Assembly (NCBI GenBank): GCA_913046805.1
Contig: CAJWTA010000013.1
Span: 1 to 19,681, forward strand
DNA length: 19,681 bases
Source: an uncultured Fidelibacterota bacterium
GTDB taxonomy: Bacteria > Marinisomatota > Marinisomatia > Marinisomatales > TCS55
Direction: 5' to 3'
The notes beneath the pieces are model-generated. The model did no database searches and was not told where the DNA came from. It saw nothing but the letters and a program-made list of their open reading frames with translations. Below are positions 8,555 through 13,849 of the stretch, piece after piece. Position numbers and translations under genes: made by a program. Numbering within the stretch: position 1 is the first letter of the stretch; each line of letters begins with the position of its first letter.

Positions 8555-9003
8555 GGCAACAGAAATCTTATTGCGAAAATTATTAGAATGGTTAAAATAC
8601 CCGCAACAACATCATCAAGCATTACACCGAAAGCACCTGGGAGTTTTTCTATATATCCAACTGGCTTAAACTTGCTTATATCAAAAAATCGAAATAAAAC
8701 AAATGCAATCAAACCGTAGCTTGCTGACACTGGTAAAAATGAAAGCGCAATCCATTGTCCTACCCACTCATCAATCACAATATATGATGGATCATAGTCA
8801 TTTGAATGTTTTAGAGATAGATAGGAAAAAAATGTACCTAGAATTAAAAGTACGAAAGTGTAAAATGGTAATACATGACTATTCGTATCGTCAAAAAAAT
8901 AAAGCCAGGCAATAGTAGCGATTGCACTAGCCCAAGATCCAGGTGCTAAAGGGAGTTTGCCGATATAAAAAGATGTGACAATGATCTCAGTTAGAATTTT
9001 CAT
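8551..9003 (-). CDS. pgpA: Phosphatidylglycerophosphatase A
   Basis: PgpA removes the phosphate from phosphatidylglycerol phosphate in the inner membrane to give phosphatidylglycerol. The 150-residue protein carries the family motifs KLPLAPGSWAS, VIDEWVGQWIAL, FRFFDISKFKP and GAFGVMLDDVVAG, with the paired Asp residues near residue 128. Three or four hydrophobic segments fit an integral membrane enzyme. It directly follows pgsA, which makes its substrate, and the two overlap by 17 nt. Its stop overlaps the cinA start as ATGA. No Shine-Dalgarno is visible, so initiation probably depends on coupling to pgsA. One detail differs from the common form: FKP in place of the usual KP.P spacing. Confidence 0.93.
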   Translation of the reverse strand: MKILTEIIVTSFYIGKLPLAPGSWASAIATIAWLYFFDDTNSHVLPFYTFVLLILGTFFSYLSLKHSNDYDPSYIVIDEWVGQWIALSFLPVSASYGLIAFVLFRFFDISKFKPVGYIEKLPGAFGVMLDDVVAGILTILIIFAIRFLLP

Positions 9004-9583
9004 TTACTACAATTTTTTTAATTATATCATAATTATTTTGAAAATACCTAAAGCCTGTATAAAAAGTAAAAATCGAAACTATAAATGTTGCATTATATAC
9101 AATATTGTATTCCAATATGATATTACCAAACAGGGAAAACATGCTTGCTTCCATTTTCTCTACCGCTAAAAAAATTAATATGAAAATTATAAGAATCAAT
9201 TGGACAGCTGTTTTTGATTTTGCTATCCGACTTGTTTTAAGAGATTGACCATTTTTCTTCATAACGATTCTAAGGCATGTTATAAAAAAGTCGCGAGATA
9301 AAATGACCACAACCATCCATAACTTTATCAAATCCAATAGGTAAAAAGATATAAAGGCAGAGGATACAAGTATCTTGTCAGCTAGCGGATCGAGAAAATT
9401 ACCAAATTCTGTTTCAATATTGTATTTCCTTGCATAATAACCGTCAAAAGCATCGGTCACAGATGCTAAGATAAATATAATAAGAGCATAGAGGTTTGAA
9501 TACATAGAAGAGCTAAATAGAAGGTATATAAAAAAAGGTGTTAATATTACTCTGAAAATAGTAAGGGCATTAGGTAGATTCAT
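8987..9583 (-). CDS. pgsA: CDP-diacylglycerol--glycerol-3-phosphate 3-phosphatidyltransferase
   Basis: PgsA condenses CDP-diacylglycerol with glycerol 3-phosphate to give phosphatidylglycerol phosphate, the committed step to anionic phospholipids. The 198-residue protein contains the complete CDP-alcohol phosphotransferase signature D..DG..AR........G...D...D in VTDAFDGYYARKYN followed by FGNFLDPLADK. Several membrane segments flank it, and the N-terminus MNLPNALTIFRVILTP is typical of the family. The ATG at 9583 shares one base with the recR stop (TAATG), implying translational coupling. Its partner phosphatase gene pgpA overlaps the 3' end, so two successive pathway steps are co-expressed. 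The gene ends in TGA, which confirms that TGA normally stops translation in this genome. Confidence 0.95.
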   Translation of the reverse strand: MNLPNALTIFRVILTPFFIYLLFSSSMYSNLYALIIFILASVTDAFDGYYARKYNIETEFGNFLDPLADKILVSSAFISFYLLDLIKLWMVVVILSRDFFITCLRIVMKKNGQSLKTSRIAKSKTAVQLILIIFILIFLAVEKMEASMFSLFGNIILEYNIVYNATFIVSIFTFYTGFRYFQNNYDIIKKIVVNENSN

Positions 9584-10176
9584 TAGATTTCAGACCTATC
9601 TTCGATAGCTCTCATTATAGTTGCCTCGTCAACAAACTCTAAATCACCACCCATCGGTAACCCTCTAGCAAGCCTTGTAACTTTAACGGATTTCTGCTCT
9701 AAAAGATTGGCTAAATATAAACAGGTTGCCTCTCCTTCAATTGTGGCATTAGTGGCAATTAATACTTCAATATCTATAGTAACTCTAGTGAGTAAAGATG
9801 CAATGTTTAAATCATCAGGGCCGATACCATCTAATGGAGACAACACACCACCCAAAACATGATATAGGCCACCATATGCGCTAGTCTTCTCAAAAGTATA
9901 TATATCCGCAGGATTCTCAACTACGCAAAGCTTAGTCGTATCCCTTCTAGAATCAGAGCAAATTGGACATATAGATTCTTCGCTTATTCCAAAGCATATA
10001 TCACAAAATTGAATTTTAGACTTAAGATTTAGTACGGCTTGAGATAAATCATCGGCATGATTTGTAGAAGAGTTGAGTACAAAAAAAGCCATTCTTTGCG
10101 CAGTTTTTTTTCCGATACCTGGAAAACGTGAAAATTCATCTATCAAATTATTCAATGATTCTGGGAATGAATTCAA
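9583..10176 (-). CDS. recR: Recombination mediator RecR
   Basis: RecR works with RecO (and RecF) to load RecA on single-stranded DNA at gaps. The 197-residue protein has the N-terminal helix-hairpin-helix FSRFPGIGKKTAQRMAF. A four-Cys zinc finger CDIC...CPIC follows, then a Toprim domain with VVENPADIYTFE and IATNATIEGEATCLY, and the closing LARGLPMGGDLEFVDEATI. Length is standard. The start codon is TTG at 10176, with an AGGT Shine-Dalgarno 7 nt upstream inside the 3' end of ybaB; no in-frame ATG lies nearby. It sits 1 nt after ybaB and shares a base with pgsA. The order dnaX-ybaB-recR is widely conserved in bacteria. Confidence 0.96.
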   Translation of the reverse strand: MNSFPESLNNLIDEFSRFPGIGKKTAQRMAFFVLNSSTNHADDLSQAVLNLKSKIQFCDICFGISEESICPICSDSRRDTTKLCVVENPADIYTFEKTSAYGGLYHVLGGVLSPLDGIGPDDLNIASLLTRVTIDIEVLIATNATIEGEATCLYLANLLEQKSVKVTRLARGLPMGGDLEFVDEATIMRAIEDRSEI

Positions 10177-10177
10177 A

Positions 10178-10504
10178 TTACATACCTGGTATTTTCATAT
10201 CACCAAGCATACCACCGGTTACAGCATTCATTTTTTCTTGTGTGGTTTTTTGCGCGGATGAAATTGCATAGTTCACTGCAGTTTTTATATGAATTTTTTG
10301 AGTGCTCAAATCAAGATTTGAAAAATCATCTCGAAGATCTAGATTTGTTAATTCTAGCTTACCATTAACGGTAGCCTCTACTATACTATCATTTGACTGG
10401 CCCTTGAATACCATTCTATCAATTTCTTTTTGAACTTTTTTTAATTGTTTTTTTGCTTGCTGTGCTTGTTTAAGCATGCCAAGCATATTTGGTTTGTTAA
10501 ACAT
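10178..10504 (-). CDS. YbaB/EbfC family nucleoid-associated protein
   Basis: YbaB/EbfC proteins are small dimeric DNA-binding proteins of the nucleoid. This 108-residue protein starts with a helical, Gln/Lys-rich segment (MLGMLKQAQQAKKQLKKVQ), then has a short strand region (EATVNGKLELTNLDL). It ends with a helix and a Gly/Met-rich tail (AVTGGMLGDMKIPGM), all typical of the family. It lies 4 nt after dnaX and 1 nt before recR, the classical conserved arrangement that gave the family its annotation context. The ATG at 10504 is the only sensible start. Family assignment is secure, but the specific cellular role in this organism is unknown. Confidence 0.95.
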   Translation of the reverse strand: MFNKPNMLGMLKQAQQAKKQLKKVQKEIDRMVFKGQSNDSIVEATVNGKLELTNLDLRDDFSNLDLSTQKIHIKTAVNYAISSAQKTTQEKMNAVTGGMLGDMKIPGM

Positions 10505-10508
10505 GTAT

Positions 10509-12224
10509 TTACCTCAAAATTTCTCCATCGAACTCTTCGATGATTTTCTCGACAACTTGGTCTGCTTTTGCAGTATCTTGAATAGTTTCAGATGTATGAT
10601 TTGATACCGGAGTATCAACAGATCGATCACCGTTCCAATCAAAGGTCATTTTAATTGGGTTATTTAAACGTTCAGACAGTAAATCTTCAATGAACTGTTT
10701 ATTATGATTTAGATTTTCAACGCTAAATTCAGGTAGATCTGAAACGGTTATTGTGACCTTATTTTCCTTGATATTCGTTGGTTTTGCATGATCTAATGTT
10801 GAACCAATAGAAGGTCTTTTTGCATTTACACTAACTAAAAAATCGCTCCAGACATTAGCGATATCCTGCAAATTGGTTTGTGATAGAGGTTTTTCTTCAG
10901 CTTGTTCTTGATCAGCATCTACATTGTTATGTTTGGAAAAATCAGGTGAAGTGTCTTCTTGATTATCAGCATTTTGAGCAGGGATTTTTTCACTGGGATA
11001 GTTCTTAGCAACTTCATTGTTGATTTTTTTACTATCAACAGATTCCACCATTTTTTTAGTCCTAGGTTGCTTGGTTTTATTATCTACCGATTGATTATCA
11101 ATGGATGAATTCTTAATTAAGTCACTGATTAAAATAGAACTATCCATTTCCATTAGTTTCAAGGTTAATAGTTCAAAGGAGATTAGGGGCTGACGTGAAT
11201 TTTTAATTACATAACGAAGTTTAGCTAACTCATTAACAATTCTTAAAATGTCATTTACATGCCAACGTTTTGAAGTTTTTAAAAATTGTTTTTTATAATT
11301 TTCATTTAAATTCATCAAGGATTCACCATTTGGTGTAAGAGCAAGTATATAGTTTCTAAAGTGTAAATCAAGCCCCTCTAGTAGATCATCTAATTGAAAT
11401 GAGGATGTTCGAATTTTATTTAAAACTTCATAAATACCTGGGTAATCTTTTTTACTAAGAGCATTTGAATAATCAAAAAATATTTCATGAGGAATAATTC
11501 CAATTATATCTTCCACGTCTTCATAAACTATTGATCCATCTGAAAATGCAATAACTTGATCAAGTATGCTTAGTGCATCACGCATACTTCCATCAGCTTT
11601 AGTGCTGATAGCCTGCAAAGATTGATCGTCGATTTTAATCTTTTCTATTTCAGTAATTTTAGAGAGGTGGGTAGAAATAATACTCTCATTAATTCGATTA
11701 AAATCAAAACGTTGGCATCTCGATATGATTGTAGATGGGACCTTGTGAATGTCTGTGGTCGCCAATATAAACTTTCCATGTGAGGGCGGCTCTTCAAGGG
11801 TTCTTAATAATGCATTAAATGCCTGATTTGTTAACATATGGACTTCGTCAATTATAAAAATTTTATACTGCGCATTCATTGGAGCATATCTTATCTGTTC
11901 TCTCAAATTGCGAATTTCTTCGATCCCCCTATTCGATGCCCCATCAATTTCTAGTACGTCTAAATTTCTACCATCAATAATCTCTTTACATGTATCACAG
12001 GAATTGCAAGGGGTAGCATTTTTAACATTTGAACAATTAAGGGCTTTCGCAATGACTCTAGCTGTAGTAGTCTTACCAACCCCCCTGGGTCCAGTTAACA
12101 TGTAGGCTTGTGAAACCCTGTCTCTTTTGAAAGCATTGATAAGGGTTTTTGTGATATGGTCTTGACCAGCTAGATCACCAAATGCTTGGGGCCTATATTT
12201 AAGTGAAAGTACTTTATATGACAT
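10509..12224 (-). CDS. dnaX: DNA polymerase III subunit gamma/tau
   Basis: DnaX is the AAA+ motor of the clamp loader that loads the beta clamp and links polymerase cores. The 571-residue protein starts SYKVLSLKYRPQAFGDLAGQ. It has Walker A GPRGVGKT (45-52), a zinc-binding Cys set (C64, C73, C76, C79), Walker B IFIIDEVHML (122-131), a sensor-1 LATTD block and the SRC arginine-finger motif. Domain III reaches about residue 370. It is followed by a polar linker (about 370-450) and a C-terminal tau region presumably contacting the polymerase. Two A7 runs lie in the linker, with out-of-frame stops soon after each. The gene heads dnaX-ybaB-recR-pgsA-pgpA-cinA-recA-recX. The ATG at 12224 has only a weak AGAG upstream. 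Confidence 0.96.
   Translation of the reverse strand: MSYKVLSLKYRPQAFGDLAGQDHITKTLINAFKRDRVSQAYMLTGPRGVGKTTTARVIAKALNCSNVKNATPCNSCDTCKEIIDGRNLDVLEIDGASNRGIEEIRNLREQIRYAPMNAQYKIFIIDEVHMLTNQAFNALLRTLEEPPSHGKFILATTDIHKVPSTIISRCQRFDFNRINESIISTHLSKITEIEKIKIDDQSLQAISTKADGSMRDALSILDQVIAFSDGSIVYEDVEDIIGIIPHEIFFDYSNALSKKDYPGIYEVLNKIRTSSFQLDDLLEGLDLHFRNYILALTPNGESLMNLNENYKKQFLKTSKRWHVNDILRIVNELAKLRYVIKNSRQPLISFELLTLKLMEMDSSILISDLIKNSSIDNQSVDNKTKQPRTKKMVESVDSKKINNEVAKNYPSEKIPAQNADNQEDTSPDFSKHNNVDADQEQAEEKPLSQTNLQDIANVWSDFLVSVNAKRPSIGSTLDHAKPTNIKENKVTITVSDLPEFSVENLNHNKQFIEDLLSERLNNPIKMTFDWNGDRSVDTPVSNHTSETIQDTAKADQVVEKIIEEFDGEILR
11024..11057 (-). other. Two A7 runs in the dnaX linker, candidate slippage sites
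   Basis: On the coding strand, codons Lys390-Lys391 (ACT AAA AAA ATG; A7 at 11057-11051) and Lys399-Lys400 (AGT AAA AAA ATC; A7 at 11030-11024) each contain seven consecutive A residues. A -1 ribosomal shift or one inserted A gives NGGIC-stop after the first run and NQQ-stop after the second. The product would be 396 or 403 residues and end just past clamp-loader domain III, like gamma in other bacteria. A7 runs also arise by chance in AT-rich genes. Confidence 0.35.
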
Positions 12225-12259
12225 AAAAACTCTATATAATAATATAAAATTTAGTCGAC

Positions 12260-12265
12260 ATTATA
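12260..12265 (-). promoter_or_regulatory. Possible -10 element upstream of dnaX
   Basis: A perfect TATAAT on the minus strand lies 36 nt before the dnaX ATG, in the 97-bp gap after the small coiled-coil gene. The best -35 match 17 bp upstream is poor (TTTTTC). It may allow dnaX to be transcribed separately from the selW/FecR gene string, but an AT-rich spacer could produce this match by chance. Confidence 0.3.
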
Positions 12266-12321
12266 ATGGATTAGCAAGAGCAGAAAAAAGAAATGAAATT
12301 AAAAACGGAGAATTAAGAATA

Positions 12322-12696
12322 TTATTTTTTCTTTTTTCTTTTTAAAAATGAAAATTTAGATTTTTTAGGCTCTTCGTCTTCCTTTTCTGATTTATCTTCG
12401 CTAATAGAATCGGAATCAGAGGTTTTATCTACACGCTGCTCATCTTCTGTTAAAGCATTTTTTATTGGGTCATCGCCACGTAAAGTAGCAAGTTTATAGT
12501 GTTGATTTTGCGTACGGCTCTTAATGCTATCAAGAATGCCATCAACCTCTTCATTGAAATGGGAAACAGTCCGCTCCATTCTTGTAATAAGTTCTTCAAG
12601 AAGCGGTTGGCCATACGCATCGTTTAGCCTGTCACCAATTAAATGAAGCTTTTCTTCAAGATATTCTTTTTTAAATTTTTTTTCTTCTTTATTCAT
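12322..12696 (-). CDS. Small charged coiled-coil protein, paralogue of the protein at 565-903
   Basis: This 124-residue protein has no recognised family. Residues 12-62 match residues 14-64 of the protein at 565-903 at about 47% identity, including the YGQ.LL.EL and FN.EVD...DS.K segments, so the two share a helical domain. The C-terminal half differs: an acidic, Ser/Glu-rich segment followed by a strongly basic end (KFSFLKRKKKK) that could bind membrane or nucleic acid. No signal or membrane segment is seen. The ATG at 12696 lacks a Shine-Dalgarno. It lies 12 nt after the secreted-protein gene ending at 12709 and 97 nt before dnaX. The fact that both paralogues come directly after envelope-protein genes hints at an envelope-linked role, but the function is unknown. 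Confidence 0.75.
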   Translation of the reverse strand: MNKEEKKFKKEYLEEKLHLIGDRLNDAYGQPLLEELITRMERTVSHFNEEVDGILDSIKSRTQNQHYKLATLRGDDPIKNALTEDEQRVDKTSDSDSISEDKSEKEDEEPKKSKFSFLKRKKKK

Positions 12697-12708
12697 AAAA
12701 ATCTTAAA

Positions 12709-13503
12709 TCATTTACGATTCAATTTTTCTAATTCACTTGATGATAAACCAAATTTAGTTTTTTTTGTCATTATTATCATCGACGTATCGTACAATTCAG
12801 CACCTGCGAGTAGACCTAAAGTTGCTCCAAAAAACCTATTATGCCATCTGTAGGCCCAAATTGGATCTGTTTGTCTATTCCATAATTCCATCATCATTAA
12901 ACCCAATAAAGCCGCACCAGAATATATAAATTTTTGCCACTCTGGCCTATCAATAATCTTATTTCGATACGTAATTCTTTCCATCGATGTCATTTTGATC
13001 ATTTTTACACTCATTGGTGTTTGAATAAATAACCGATCTTTATTAAAACTAATTAACGTCCCCTTTACTTTTTTGCCATTAATATGATTCACTTCAACAA
13101 ATTGCCCTTTCGGTATATTAGCTAAGATGTCCTTGGTTCTAAGATATGTTAAATTTTTTCTATATGAATCCCGAATTTCATCTGTAATCGGTGACTTTTT
13201 ACTTAAACGAATTTGAAGATCAACAAAGGACTTAACTGTAAAATTCTTAATGCTTATCTTTTTTCGCGTGAATTCAAGATAAGAAATCCGTGATTGTACC
13301 GTATCGGCATTAATCTGGAAAAACTGAGCACTCTCAAAATTTGGAATATCCGTAAAAACTTCATAATACTTATTTTCCTCTGCGTCCAAAGTAAATCCTA
13401 TGTGTTTGGTCAGCTGGACAATTTCAGAGTTTTGAGCAAGTATAATGGTCGGAACAACAATGGTTAAATAAAATAACCTAGCCAAGTAATGTGAAAATTT
13501 CAT
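12709..13503 (-). CDS. Exported protein of unknown function
   Basis: This protein has 264 residues from the ATG at 13503. A longer call would add one residue from a TTG at 13506, but ATG is preferred. An N-terminal signal peptide (MKFSHYLARLFYLTIVV..., ending near ILAQ) indicates export. The mature N-terminal half is mixed alpha/beta. A segment near residues 145-185 (GKKVKGTLISFNKDRLFIQTP in part) looks like a small beta-barrel of the kind found in SH3-like or Sm-like folds. Two hydrophobic stretches near residues 200-240 (SGAALLGLMMMELW and GATLGLLAGAELYD) may be membrane helices. The start overlaps the 3' end of the selenoprotein gene by 26 nt, so the two are translationally coupled. No family was recognised, and the role is unknown. 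Confidence 0.75.
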   Translation of the reverse strand: MKFSHYLARLFYLTIVVPTIILAQNSEIVQLTKHIGFTLDAEENKYYEVFTDIPNFESAQFFQINADTVQSRISYLEFTRKKISIKNFTVKSFVDLQIRLSKKSPITDEIRDSYRKNLTYLRTKDILANIPKGQFVEVNHINGKKVKGTLISFNKDRLFIQTPMSVKMIKMTSMERITYRNKIIDRPEWQKFIYSGAALLGLMMMELWNRQTDPIWAYRWHNRFFGATLGLLAGAELYDTSMIIMTKKTKFGLSSSELEKLNRK

Positions 13504-13702
13504 CAAATTCAGGAAATCTTCCTTCCTTTTTTTTAGAAAAAATTAAATCATTGTCTTTACGAACATCAAATACACCTCCATCGGATGGAATCAATATTAG
13601 CTGAGTGATTGCATTTCCGTATTTATCTAGTAGCTTGGTTGCCAAACTGGCAGCCCTCGGTAGATAATTTCACTTATTACAATACGTTATTGAAATATTC
13701 AT
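13478..13702 (-). CDS. selW: SelW-like (Rdx family) selenoprotein with in-frame TGA
   Basis: Read with TGA (13672-13670) as selenocysteine, this is a 74-residue protein of the SelT/SelW/SelH (Rdx) thioredoxin-like family, presumed to be a cytoplasmic redox protein. The N-terminal strand leads into Y7-C8-N9-K10-U11, the family CxxU redox motif. A helix PRAASLATKLL, strand LILIPSDGGVFDV and the closing SKKKEGRFPEFDEI follow, matching bacterial SelW-like proteins along their whole length. The ATG at 13702 has an AGGAGG Shine-Dalgarno 4 nt upstream, the strongest in the window, and the frame is open to TAG at 13480-13478. A hairpin 3' of the TGA fits a bacterial SECIS. It overlaps the next gene by 26 nt. 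A Cys-to-stop pseudogene is the alternative, but intact flanks and a SECIS-like hairpin argue against it. Confidence 0.85.
13637..13655 (-). promoter_or_regulatory. Candidate bacterial SECIS hairpin
   Basis: Downstream of the TGA, the minus strand folds as TGCCA-GTT-TGGCA (13652-13640). One C/A mismatch and two further GG/CC pairs extend it to 13655 and 13637. The three-base apical loop begins with G at 13647, the 23rd base after the TGA. Known bacterial SECIS elements have an apical G within the first two loop positions and a loop about 16-37 nt from the UGA, so spacing and loop both fit. SelB would bind here to direct Sec-tRNA insertion. Confidence 0.65.
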
Positions 13703-13706
13703 TACA

Positions 13707-13712
13707 CCTCCT
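13707..13712 (-). promoter_or_regulatory. Strong Shine-Dalgarno deciding the selW start
   Basis: AGGAGG lies 4 nt before the ATG at 13702. It shares its first A with the TGA stop (13714-13712) of the 45-residue membrane protein, so ribosomes finishing that gene are placed on the selW start. Most other starts in the window show a much weaker site or none, which argues that the short gene is real. Confidence 0.85.
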
Positions 13713-13849
13713 CATGTCCAGGATAGAACCCAATAAAAACCAAAAATCATCATAAAAAAAGCAAGAAAAAATAAAAAGTAGGCTGCTTTTTTAAAACCAC
13801 TACCCCTTGAATCGTATCGAAATATTGTCTTAGGTGAATTATGGTCCAT
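13712..13849 (-). CDS. Small single-pass membrane protein (45 residues), unknown function
   Basis: This short reading frame starts at ATG 13849, whose A is shared with the TGA stop of the FecR-domain gene (TGATG), and ends at TGA 13714-13712. The product is 45 residues: a polar, basic N-terminal half (with R11, R15, K20, K21) and one hydrophobic segment from about residue 22 to 44 (AAYFLFFLAFFMMIFGFYW). The positive charges before the helix predict an N-in, C-out inner-membrane protein. There is no Shine-Dalgarno; translation probably re-initiates from the FecR gene. Its stop codon overlaps the selW Shine-Dalgarno. It is too short for default gene callers. Position and composition support a real gene, but there is no homology evidence. 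Confidence 0.6.
   Translation of the reverse strand: MDHNSPKTIFRYDSRGSGFKKAAYFLFFLAFFMMIFGFYWVLSWT

Noticed and set aside
13478..13702. selW frame as a plain pseudogene with a stop at codon 11
   Set aside because: Every codon after the TGA remains open to the normal end, the family pattern is intact on both sides, the Shine-Dalgarno is strong, and a SECIS-like hairpin is correctly placed. A decayed gene would be expected to show further lesions.
13478..13702. TGA reassigned to Trp or Gly throughout this genome
   Set aside because: TGA ends pgsA, pgpA and the FecR gene at plausible family lengths, and Trp is coded by TGG elsewhere, so TGA is a stop here.
13752..13793. A-rich and T-rich arms around GCA/TGC in the 45-residue gene as a terminator
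   Set aside because: The pairing arms are separated by a long loop of about 20 nt with a weak GCA/TGC core, and they lie inside a coding frame that reads through into selW.
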